64,000 bases of DNA, taken from the NCBI GenBank assembly GCA_004794785.1, contig SJOL01004778.1:77814-141813 (forward strand), given 5' to 3'. This DNA is from Opisthorchis felineus. Its lineage: Eukaryota > Platyhelminthes > Trematoda > Opisthorchiida > Opisthorchiidae. Under the pieces are notes generated by a model. The model was not told the origin of the DNA. It ran no database searches and was given only the letters and a program-made list of their open reading frames with translations. Within the stretch, counting starts at the first letter, position 1. Each line of letters starts with the position of its first letter. This document shows, in pieces, positions 13,801-23,760 of this stretch. A program made the position numbers and the translations under genes.

Positions 13801-15201
13801 TTCCTCTCCGGGTGATGCTTTCTATTGTGTGGGCTTACTGTACATGTCCAATCCTGATGTGATCGTCAACATGGATAGCTACATACCGATACTTGGCTAC
13901 CCAGACATCCCGATTGATCCTGCCTAGGCTTACGAACCTGATAGTAATCCATCCTACGGTAGGAGCAATGGGTCAGTTAGTAGCCATCCGCTGAATGCAA
14001 GCAATAGCTGAGTGGTTTTGGTGGAGTCCGTTTCACTATTCGAACTGAATGGCGTAGGCTTTAACATCTACATGGTTGTTATCGTGTAACTCCTGCATTC
14101 GCTCTGTCGCTCACTGGCATATATAAAAACCCACAGTATATTGCGTTCAATGGGACAAAGTTATGCATACGGTAGGAAAGGGTAAAGTAGTGTTTGTGAT
14201 GAAGAGCTCAGTCATTGCTAACCATTCGGAGCGCGCTTGCGCTGGGCCGTAGTCAGTTGACCGTCCAATCGACGTGATGTTTATTCTTTCCTGCCTCCAG
14301 ACACAACAAGACAATTTGTCATTTGATAGAGTATGAACTGTGTTGAAAAGTGTATAATGGCGTTCCAGCCATCGATTTTGCTGGTGGACAGTGCGTGATC
14401 TATTTTCATTGTTGTATCTGTGAGTCGCCAGTATCAGCCCTCCTCTCACCCGTTTTTGATTGGACCGGCTGTACCTATGATTTCTCGCGGCTGAATTTCG
14501 TCGTTTGTCGTTTGTCTCTGTTTTTGCAGATTCTGTTTCCTTTTTCGTCCGAGCTAATTATGACTTCAGCGATGACTCAAATTCACGATTGCTGAGCCTA
14601 AAACGAGGTGATCGGATCGCCGTTTTAAGTAGGATAGCGGAAGAGCGTGGTTGGTGGAAAGGATGGTTACATGGCAGGGTAAGTATTTCTGTTCGCTTTG
14701 AATGTATCTATTCTCGCTTCTGGTTACACTTGAAAATGGCCACCAATCTACCAACCATGTTTTATTTGGTTGACCGAGATGGCTCAGTGATTAAGGGGCG
14801 AACTTACTGACCGGGAGGTCCGTAGTTCGAACCCAGCATCGGCATCTGGACTGCTCCTGTTTGGGCTTGGGCAACCTTGTTGTGTATCAGCCCTCGTGCT
14901 TTCTTCGGTTGACATGGTAGCTAGGTACCAAGAGGGTGTTACGACTGAACGACTCCTATTATTATTTTTAGTATTTTATTTCACTTCAACCAAGCCTTTC
15001 AAGGTGCTACGGTCCTTCTCACCCATAAAACTACAAGGTGCTTGGAACACTGCTCCCGATGTAGCTGAACAACTCCAAGTTGCGTTCTTCTGGGTTTATC
15101 CACCGACCAATTAACAACACTGATGCGTCCTTTTTCTCTTACGCTTTTAGATTGGATTCTTCCCGATGTCCTACGTGGGACGTGACCAGACTCCTGCCTG
15201 A
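1846..15201 (+). CDS. VAV: VAV-type Rho GEF/adaptor, C-terminal part (SH2-SH3), five exons
   Basis: Coding exons read as 1846-2102, 2894-3119, 9997-10087, 14530-14678 and 15151-15201 (TGA at 15199), together 257 aa. All introns are GT-AG and phases agree at every junction: the Trp codon is split TG|G between exons 1 and 2, and GAT is split G|AT between exons 3 and 4. Exon 1 is a polar, Ser/Thr/Pro-rich linker. Exons 2-3 form an SH2 domain: WYMGEMDRAEA at its start, the phosphotyrosine-binding GTFLVR motif, HIRIQ on strand D, then ALIDHYSKISL and DTTLLYPY at the end. Exons 4-5 form an SH3 domain: RANYDF, GWWKGWLHGR, then IGFFPMSYV just before the stop. The order SH2-SH3-stop and the WYxGxMxRxxA and LDTTLxxP(Y/F) motifs match the VAV family, whose members relay tyrosine-kinase signals to Rho GTPases at the membrane. 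The CH, DH, PH, C1 and first SH3 regions are not identified in the window and should lie upstream. Introns are 791, 6877, 4442 and 472 bp; the last contains a SINE. Confidence 0.88.
6870..7060 (+). repeat. tRNA-like dispersed repeat, family B
   Basis: Contains a B-box-like core (gggttcgaaactcc at about 6938), followed by a ggtgacctgtgcactgctga segment, aagg-atgaaacagctgtaca, and a gattctcagctcttc/gacgaaatttcg end. Minus-strand copies at 38010-38540 and 42600-42915 and weaker plus copies at 17310-17480 and 58590-58760 share this order. It lies in the long VAV intron between the two SH2 exons. Confidence 0.6.
8401..8856. mobile_element. Foldback element with arms of about 200 bp (family FB2)
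   Basis: The left arm (8401 to about 8610) is complementary to the right arm (about 8645-8856) over roughly 200 bp with scattered mismatches. The outer ends are ttttgtatag and ctatacaag. Matching blocks include ctacccataa/ttatgggtag, gctgaaaactcc/ggagttttcagc, ggtttcac/gtgaaacc and ttttcacggg/ccgtgaaaa. No long open frame is present. A related, more broken copy lies at 29929-30300. The structure suggests a non-autonomous inverted-repeat transposon. I saw no clear target duplication. It sits in the VAV intron between the SH2 exons. Confidence 0.75.
12170..12560 (+). repeat. Dispersed repeat, family C, copy 1
   Basis: Shares several blocks in the same order with 38870-39130: acgtgataattcaggtg (against cacgtgatgattcaggtg), then a gcaaaactcg/cgaaactcg segment with ccagtgcttcc-like sequence, then agaataa(a)t-gcgtc. 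The conserved order over about 250 bp shows an interspersed repeat, possibly tRNA-derived. An open frame at 12221-12565 lies inside it and is probably not a gene. It is in the VAV intron between SH2 and SH3. Confidence 0.5.
14765..14985 (+). mobile_element. tRNA-derived SINE, family A, plus-strand copy
   Basis: Begins with a tRNA-like head: an A-box region (gatggctcagtgattaagg) and a near-consensus B box (agttcgaaccc). The body runs through gcatctggactgctcctg, gggcttgggcaacc, atcagccctcgtgctttc and ggtgttacgactgaacgac to an A/T tail rich in ATT. It lies in the last VAV intron (14679-15150) in the sense orientation. Confidence 0.85.
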
Positions 15202-16728
15202 TGAACACACTCGACTGCGTACTGATCTCTTTGAGCGCCTCATTTCCATGAGATTCCGTACACCAAGAGCACTCATCCAACTGCTTCCATATGAAACATT
15301 TTTCTCTTTGTCTTACAGACTACTTCCCATCCCAGTCTGGTCTAGTCTTTCGGATCGGGAGCCTACTCAATCGACCCTATAGTGACCTTGTCACAAAGAG
15401 GCGTTCTTCCATAAACAAAAACTCCTCATTGCATTTTGTACAGAAGTCATAGAACCCATCTGTTCCCTATCTGGTCACAATACGCTTATTTTTCTTCAGG
15501 GACCTAGTGAATCATTAGTGATCATTCTAGCTGCCACACCTAACTATCCCGTTTCACGCTGATCCGATTTAAAGACGAACCCTGCGCTTTTGTACCCGAT
15601 CATTTTGAATTGGTTTTCTACACCCTTTGTCATCTCCCTCATCATCTCATCAGTATCGATACTTTTAGTTGCTTTTTAATTTCTTGGATCCACCTGACCA
15701 CCTCCGCTTTGCTTAAATGATGAAGAAGTACCCATGTATTGTTATGTTGTGCTCTGCTTGACCACGTTCCGCCTTTAACTTTCTGTCTATGACTAACAAT
15801 ACATCGCTTCAGATCGCAGTCTTGTGAATGCTTCTGTTGTCTTCTACTGTCTGGCGTTGATCGGTCTTGCCTATCTCCTTTTGCACGCGCTTTGAATCGG
15901 GCAGAGTTCTAGACGTTTTTCGTTCAGACGAATACAATAAGCATCAAGGAGCGGCGTCCTCGGAATGAAGGTTACTCTTCTTTATAGTTCAATATAATAC
16001 AGTATTTCCTGTCAGTTTTACCGCTCTGTCGAAGTTGTGAAATATCGGTTGCTCGTTCGGGTTCTTTTGTCTCCAGCCTGTTCACGATCAAAGGAGTAAG
16101 ACGACCACAACGCACCATAGATATCAAATTAATCCACCGGATCAAAACGGCTGAAATTATGCTTGTCAAAGAAGCAAGAAAAACAGCCAAGCCAAAGCGA
16201 TTGGAAAGTGATCAATAAACAGCGAAAGGGCCATACAATAGTGCAAGCTAATGAAGTTGAAGATATTTAACACTTAGACGTACTATGTGAATACAGGCTG
16301 AAGAGCAGAGAAACCTCATTCATAGCGCACCGTTGATATCTCTTCGACTAGTTACGAAACCTGATGTTAGACTCGGCCAACGCATCAACAGAAAACCAGC
16401 CACCCGGCCACTGTGGTACTCTGGTCGATGATGAATTCGTCTATTCGAGATGACATACGGGCACAAGCTGTTAGCTCATTGACGTCTTCAGAGCAGTTCC
16501 CAGGTCAGGTAGAAACACTAGGTCGGAAATGCCCATGTACATCGGCTGCTTTCTAGAGAAGTAACTCATTCAAGAACCAGCTGCATCTCATTAACTGCGT
16601 TGTTTAGGCCATGTATGTCAGCTTACCGTCTACTTCGCTGGGTTCCTTTTGCTCAAACTTAGTCCAACTGGGAACGACCGCAAAGTGGACAGTATGTCCT
16701 TGGAATTATGTGTGTGAAATAAATCCGG

Positions 16729-17019
16729 TTGATGAATACTGACCCGAACGAAAATTCCGGGCGGGGCACACCAGTGTCTAGTGGTACTGACGGACAATCA
16801 GCTGTTAGCACCTATACGTTAAACTTGTCGCGTACTTGTCACAGTTCTGGCTGTGCGACCGGGGGAACGATTGGTTGTAATAGGCAGACATATTCCACCC
16901 ACGGTTGCTGTTCCACCATTCCTATATCCGGTTGGAACGCACGTACTTTATACATAGTTCGTGGGCAAAGTGAACTACATCTGCTGCAAGAAAGTCGGGA
17001 CAACACAAATCGCAAATGA
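16729..17019 (+). other. Possible LINE endonuclease start fragment
   Basis: A 96-aa open frame starting at TTG, not ATG. Near its end SGWNARTLY is followed by a VRGQSELHLL-type helix. LINE apurinic-type endonucleases commonly begin with a WNVRTL-like strand followed by a short gap and a helix, so this may be a truncated remnant. No catalytic residues further downstream could be followed. Confidence 0.2.
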
Positions 17020-17124
17020 AGTTAAAGGAAAGCTGTCCTCTAAGTAACGATCGCACTGAGAGATATCAGGTACTACTTAAGAACTGAACACAGGAGGCAA
17101 GGGCGAATTACCTATCCAAATGCA

Positions 17125-17205
17125 CGCCGTTGACTCCTCGAATATTGACGAAACGTTTGCAGGCCAGTTATCAAGCTCGGTGAACAGACCATCCACCCGA
17201 TGGTA
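17125..17205 (+). repeat. Single-arm copy of the Penelope-tail repeat
   Basis: Contains gactcctcg..., tgacgaaacgtttgca and tcaagctcggtgaacagacc. These correspond in order to the stem/loop, GAAAC motif and tail of the foldback element at 36862. The second, inverted arm is not evident. Confidence 0.6.
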
Positions 17206-17948
17206 CGTCGTTTAATGTTAGATAATTCGTCCGTCCGAAACAATTTTATTTTCCGCTTCACCAACCTCTACACCAGATCGCGTGACGCGAACTACTTGAT
17301 TGAAGAATGAGTGGCGCTAGACCATGTATATGTTCGAGTTGATCATGCTACTGATCAGCAATCCATAGCTGGATTGTACTGTTCAACTTCTAGCCCAATA
17401 GTCACGAGTTCGAATGACGATGATTCCAGCAAGGATGAAATAATTCTAAAGTTTTTCCTAAGTTTTCGTATAGGTTTACTTCACCTGCTTGATGAACCTC
17501 TAACCCTTGGAACTTTCGTAACCATCGTTTAAGTGGAACAGTAACTGGCAGGCTGATAAAACCAGGTTTGGGATACGAGTCTGCCCTTCTGCATAGTTTC
17601 ACACCTGTCTGAACACCATTGGCACCCAAACCGCTGAATTAATGCGCTTAACTCGCTAGTTGACTTTTTACTTCCACGCAACTCTGCGGTGGCTCCTTGG
17701 TGGTTCCACTGCTACAATTTGACTCTCACATATTTGACATGATCAAATTTAAAGGTGCCAAGTGATGTTCGGATTCATCAAGTAGGAAGTAGTAGTTTTT
17801 GATCTTCAGAAAAGTACTTTTCTCGTGAACGCTTCTGTGAACGGTTGTATTTCTTCTATATAATACTTTAAACTTCCTGTCGTAACACCGGCTTCGATGG
17901 TGATTTCCAGCTATTCGAAGGCTGTTCATTCGTTGGATTCTGCGGATC

Positions 17949-19912
17949 ATGCCTCGTAGACGGAACAGTTCACAGAAGACACTCGAAGTGGGAGATATTG
18001 AGAACGCACCCCCTCAGGTCAAGAGAGACTGTTGGGAGCCAGCGAATTGGCGGCTGCACCTTCAGAATATAACCGAAATGCGCGAAGATCGTGATGCTCC
18101 AGTTGACATTATGGGCTGTGAACGCCTCGCAGATAGAAAGGCCGATCCTAAGGTTCGCAAATACAGTCATTGTCACTCTTAGACAGACATTTCGTCTTCA
18201 GGTTTTGCTAAGCCTTATGCTTTCGAGTCAAACCAAGGATCAAGTGACCGCATCAGCAATGCATCGACTCCAGTCTCATGGTTGTACGCTGAAGGACTTG
18301 CTAGAAATTGATTCTGGTTCTTTGGCGCAGCTAATCTACCCGGTTGGATTCTACAAAGCAAGTTATTTTATTGGCCTCACTTGTGCTATGTACCGTTACA
18401 GCAGAAAGCAATCTATATTAAAAAGGCTTGCGAAATACTCAAAGGAAAATATGATGGGGACATTCCACGGTCTGTGAAAGAACTCTGCGAATTACCAGGT
18501 TTGTTTAATACCTTACTTTGCGAGATTCTTACTCAGGTGTTGGGCCGAAAATGGCACATCTAGCTATGCGATGTGCCTGGAATGAAGTAACGGGGATCGG
18601 AGTCGACACCCATGTTCACCGGATTGTCAATCGATTGCAATGGACAAAAAAGCCTACGAAAACTCCAGAGGAAACGAGAAAGGAGCTAGAGGCCTGGTTA
18701 CCACGGTAATTTCTATACCCACTGGTTTTTCGGAGCACACCACTACATCTATGTCGGAATCTGTATGTTTCTGTATGTTTCTGTAAGAAACTTTACCGGA
18801 TTTGCAGCTTGATACAAATGCATAACCCTATACTGTGCGTCTAAAGCACTTTGTGCACATACTTCAGCTCCAGTGGTCAAAGGCTCCTGCAAGATCATGC
18901 AGACGCACACCCACGTACAGCTGGTAATGTGTCGGAATATTGGCAGCTCGGGCGCATTTATTAGTAATTGGTCAGGTGGCTTTTGAAATGTTCGCCGAGC
19001 TTGGCAGTTGACTTGACTTGACTTGACTTTCTTCACCGTTCGAGGGGACACCATCAGTGCGCACTGATGCTGCCAAGCTCGAAGAACAGATCATCAGCGA
19101 CCTGATCAACTACCACACATCGCCCACTATCACACCCTGTCATCCTACCGGTGAGTTTGGCCCAACTCTTTGATCCCGTGCTGACCAATAGCATTGTTCC
19201 TTGATTTTCCGGCTGTATTTCACATAGTACTTACCCCTATACTTTAACCTTCGTAATTGTACGACCTAAGGAGAAATTACCGTTAACCCCTGTATCTTCT
19301 GTGGCTAAATAGGAAGTTTTGGTAGCAAAAGTGATAGGTAAAACCTTCATCTCTTGAAATACTTTTGAAAGTGGTGTGTGTGATGCAGGCTTTCAATCCG
19401 GCTTTAATCACCATATTCAAGTTTTATGAAGACCACTCGTTACGCAGAATTTGAAATTCGGAGGTCTTATATATTGGTCCCAGTCCTCTGGGTCGCATGT
19501 TAGACGTAAATAAATTCACCGCCATTAACTTCATTGCACATATATTTTTTTTAGTTCGCTCTCATGTTTTTTTTTGTCCTCCTCACCATCGACCTTATTA
19601 ACTTGTGGTTTGTTGTCACATGCAATTGCCCGAAATCCCTTTCACTCTCTGAGTAATAACTTTGAGAATCTTACCTTAGTGATGCGGTATCACGGATTGT
19701 CAGAATCTACCTTTTACTCTTTTTGAGTCGATGCTCCGTATTTTTTCGTTGATCATATCACTAGCGAGGAGTGGGATCGTATCAACTGGCTGCTTGTTGG
19801 CTTCGGACAACAGCGTTGTCTGCCCGTGTCTCCACAATGTTCAACTTGTCTGAACCTGAACATTTGTCCGACTGGCCAAAAGCTTGCAGGTCGTTCGCAG
19901 AAGAAGGTCTAG
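17949..19912 (+). CDS. NTHL1: Endonuclease III-type DNA glycosylase/AP lyase (NTH1), complete
   Basis: Five exons: 17949-18152, 18187-18357, 18402-18498, 18537-18705 and 19765-19912 (TAG), giving 262 aa. It starts at ATG 17949; an in-frame TGA 45 bp upstream with no other ATG between supports this start. The family excises oxidised pyrimidines and cuts the abasic site in base excision repair, in nucleus and mitochondria. Visible motifs: WEPANW and RDAPVD near the N terminus; [26 protein letters not shown]; the helix-hairpin-helix [13 protein letters not shown] with its catalytic Lys; VDTHVHR with the catalytic Asp; LLVGFGQQ; and a C-x6-C-x2-C-x5-C iron-sulfur cluster near the C terminus. Introns are 34, 44, 38 and 1059 bp. 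The second is GC-AG (AAA|gcaagt). Intron 1 could not be placed using the nearer GT at 18167; the boundary chosen keeps the conserved PK...RxQVLL alignment. No obvious mitochondrial leader is seen. Intron 4 holds a foldback element. Confidence 0.93.
18924..19114 (-). mobile_element. Penelope-tail foldback element, copy 1 (deleted core in one arm)
   Basis: Inverted relative to the copies at 36862 and 45833: it starts with gtaatgtgtcgg, the reverse complement of their right end. The left arm carries ttcgccgagcttggcagttgac; the right arm carries ctgccaagctcgaagaacag and cctgatcaactacc. The centre is cagtgcgcactgatg. About 36 bp of the core (stem II through GAAAC) is missing from one arm, which explains a length of 191 bp instead of 227. 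A short tandem of acttg units follows the arm. It lies in intron 4 of the NTHL1-type gene. Confidence 0.75.
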
Positions 19913-22900
19913 TATTTTATACCTCTCTCTACCATCCATTTATCAAAATTGCATTTATCCCATGTTTCTATCATGAATAATATACTCATTCAATACCCAT
20001 TCTAAAATTTGCCTGTGTTAACTGTCAGATCCAGTTAACATTGACCACGAGAGACTAATTATATACTTCACTATTACTCCCGTGTTGTAGTCCACAAATC
20101 ACATTCACTAACGAGCCCTAGTTTGAACTTAGTAACCTCACGTCAACCTCAAGCACCTGATTTAACCGCCGTCACTCAGCATGAGTGTGTTTAAATTCAC
20201 TCAGTTGGCTTATAGATAGGGCTATGTGACTTCATACGGCTTACTATGGTGTATCTAGATCCAGGACAATTGCCGTGAGGTAGCTTCAGTTTTTCCAGCT
20301 ATTAGTCTAGTCCAGTCTGAGTTTGGTGCATCGGATATGTGATAACTTACTGTTTCATGCTGGAATAAGATCGGTCCAGATAACTGGAATCTACGCTTAT
20401 TGAACAGCCCTATTACGGTCATCCTCCTGATGAACGTCAATAGTGCTCCCTTTCACGAAGAGTCGTCCTTATATAGGTGGCTGATTTTGTCAAGTCCTAT
20501 GTATTTACCTTCATTACTACTTATAGATTCTACGGAAAATTTGAGTAGCTTACTAACGCCTTCGCCCTCCTTGAGGCTTGCCAGGTCCATGTGGTCCCCG
20601 AATCTCCATCTTCTTATTTGAACACTCATTTGCAAATTAATTTGGTGCTAGAGGGAGATAGCCGAAATCTCTCGTTTACTATTTTTTCCAAGCGAATGTA
20701 CTTCGAGTCTCAGTCAGAACGTTATTCAGCCGTCGAAATGTGTTTCGATACTGCTGTTGAGATCGATAAAGACCATTGAACAACAGTCCTTATGAGGAAA
20801 GGTCCACATAGTGAGGACCTTATAGGGACATGTCTGTATCTTCAGTTCGAGTCAGGAAGAAACGGTTCTCAACAAATACGAGAAAAACCCCACTTAGGGA
20901 AGAAAATCTGGTTGCGCTTGTGAGTTGTCCGCTTGTCTCCGTATATCAGGCCCGGTAAGCCCGTTGTGTAGAAATCAATCTGTTATTTGCTCGGGTGAAC
21001 AAGGCGGTTCGTAGTTTCGTGAACAGTACAATCAACCGGTGTCATTCGGATTGGATTCTCAACATAATAAGCCAGCCGCAGTATACCATCACTTTCTGTT
21101 TACTGTAACATCCCGCCGCGAATTTGGAACTGAAGGGTCATTCATCTTATCCAGATTTCTAATCTTTTCAGGGATTGTCTTGGGAGCCTTCCCGTCGCTC
21201 CGTTCTCGGCTACTTCCGTTTTTGAGTACAAGCTGTTGTCCCTCACTGTGTGGTTCCCGATGACCTTCGAACCCATTTCTTCTGTCAGTGGATAATCAGA
21301 TGTGTTTAGTCCCCAAAGTGTATGCGAAGGCACGTCTCTTCATTTGCACCCACTCAGTAACAGGATCGGTCCCGCAACGCGTTGATTGACAGCTCGCTTA
21401 GCATATATATTAGGTTTAGCTGGAATAGTTTCTTTGCAAACATCTTAGTGCATATCTCGCTGCAATTTCTATGCTCTACTTGTGATCTGCAAATGGATAG
21501 GCTTCAGTCTGTCCCTTGGTCAACGAGAGGAACAATATTTTTTGCTTACTAACTAGATCTAAGTAGCATCGTGGCCATCTCAATTCGCATCTACGGTTAT
21601 ATGTCCTGTCGCGAAATCATATCAACCATATCCTTCATCATAACTCAACTTCTAGTGAATGGAATTGAATGCATTTTTCAGGAGGCAATAGACAACATCG
21701 GACAACAAACTCGGAATTAATAAGGGTACTATTTTGACCAACTGGCTTAAAAACAGATGAAAAACAGGTGCCACAAAGTTATGGAATCACCCCACGGTAT
21801 CGTCGTGTCGGAAGAGCGTATTTTAGGGCCAGTTCACCTCTACAAGCCACTTCGCTACTATCTTAGTGACTGTGTGAATGATATTTTGCCCGTAGTTTCA
21901 AATGGCCGCGTGGTATATTACTTAGTGCCTGTGACGAACTGTATCGTTTACGGTGATAGAACGTCTACATTGGTGGACCAAGCACATGGAAATATTGAAA
22001 GCAGGGGACTTGTAAAAACACTGCAGTTGTTCAACAATTCCTGTGCTGTTGAGCAGTAAATTCAGTATGCCACAGCATGCCCGTAGAACTATTCCCAAGG
22101 ACACATTTGTCATACCAGACACAGAAGTTCTTGGAATACCTTGACGTGGTGGTTACGTAAAGGGCCTGAGTTCATTTTTCACGATTCCTTGTCGGTTTCT
22201 GTTTTCTGCCTGGAAAGTGCGTCATCCATCAGCATTTGGAGGAGGGGTTAACAGTCATCTTTGGTATTTGGATTTATAGCTCATTTGTACACCCTTTTGG
22301 TAAGTATACACTGTTACAGGTAGCCAGGATATTACTGGTTTATCACTGCATATGAACGATCGTTCGTCTGCTGTCACCACTAGTAAGACGGTGGACATCC
22401 GTCGTTCTGACAATTAAGAACCTAACGAAGACAACAAGGAATCGAGCAGGATCGAACTACTGAGGTTGATCGATCCCATCGGAATTACTACAATAATCCA
22501 TGATTTTGGATTCTTGTGTAGGTTTGCGCTCAAATTATTCTAACAAACTAGACCGGAAACTGAGACCAAGCAGAAAAGGACTCGAATAACTCCGTGTGGA
22601 ATTTTGGACTCGATGAGTTGAATTAAGCCCTTGGAAATAATTTTCCGACGTTCTGTTGATAGGACCGCAGCGCCTGGTAACACTTCTTATCAGCCCTGTT
22701 GCAACATACGTGGACAATCAAGATGGAACTTCGTTACGTGTTTGTTTCTAAGTCCAGGATCGTTCCTCTTTCCCCGGGGAATTTTGGCACCTAACCTATT
22801 TGAAGCAGATTCTCACAAAATTGTGCCATATTCCCGTGCTCAGTGTCGACAGTGCAGGGTCTTGTGAACAGGCGGTTTCCGCAGTCCGGTTGACGGTACT

Positions 22901-23559
22901 TTATCGTTCTTCACACCTTGCCTCGAATAGGTGGACTTTCTATGGCTAGGTTACCTTCAAGATAATTCCACAAACTATCGTGGACGAGTTGCAAGCCTGG
23001 TCGCATTTGCTTAATGCCGTTTGTTTGACCTTCCCGGATGAAAAATCACAAGTGAGCGAACGAAATTGCCCAAAGGTCCGTTTCATAGCACTGAATCTTG
23101 ACACACTATGGTGAAGATACCCATGGTTCCATGTCCGTTCCTATACGTGTCATAGAAGCAGACGGAAATCTGATAATTGCTCTCGTTTTTGTCATATATT
23201 CCCCTCATAGTTGGGATGCATAAATATTTTTGGAACTTTACCTGATAACGTTGATCAAAATAACAACAGCAGGGTTCGAGACAAAGTTCACTGTGCTAAA
23301 ATGGACAAAGAACGACGGTTATCTGTGTGAATGATGTGACTCTCGAACAACTGACAGGACAACACAACGCTGCTGCGGACGATTGGTTCATTTCATTTCA
23401 TTTGTTTTCCTGCTTTCTTCACCACGCGCTTGGTCACCTGCCCTTGCCAATAGTAGTGACGATTTGAGTCCTGTAACGAGTAGAACGAGAATGGTTGGAG
23501 AGAGATGTGAATTTGGAAGGTTCACTATGGCTCTTCTGATGCGGCAATAGTAATGATAC

Positions 23560-23760
23560 TAATAATCATAATAATCGTTCAGCTGTAACACCCTTTCAGC
23601 GCCTAGCCACCATGGCACTCGAAGGAACCACAAGGGGTGAGATACTGTCAGGTTGCCCAAGCCTGGGCAAGAGCAGTTGAGATGCCAGGGCTGGGTTCGA
23701 ACCACGGATCCTCCGGTCAATAAGTTAGCGCCTTAACATTTGAGCTATATCAAGCCCAGT
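23560..23760 (-). mobile_element. tRNA-derived SINE, family A, minus-strand copy
   Basis: On the minus strand: an A-box-like tagctcaaatgttaaggcgc, a perfect-looking B box (gtggttcgaacccagcc), then a body with gggcttgggcaacctg and gtgttacagctgaacgatt and an (ATT)n tail at about 23553-23580. It is the copy with the best preserved tRNA promoter boxes in this window. Confidence 0.85.

Larger units (their letters stand above)
15202..17948. other. Spacer between the VAV and NTHL1 genes
   Basis: No intact gene recognised. It includes the 3' flank of VAV, an open frame at 16729-17019 whose end (ISGWNARTLY, then GQSELHLL) resembles the start of a LINE endonuclease domain, a single-arm Penelope-tail copy at 17125-17205 and a weak family-B repeat at about 17310-17480. 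The NTHL1 promoter should lie in its last part; no core promoter motif is evident. Confidence 0.4.

Noticed and set aside
18091..18477. Single 128-codon frame as an NTH1 exon
   Set aside because: It crosses intron 2 in the wrong frame; conserved residues require splicing out 18358-18401 as a GC-AG intron.
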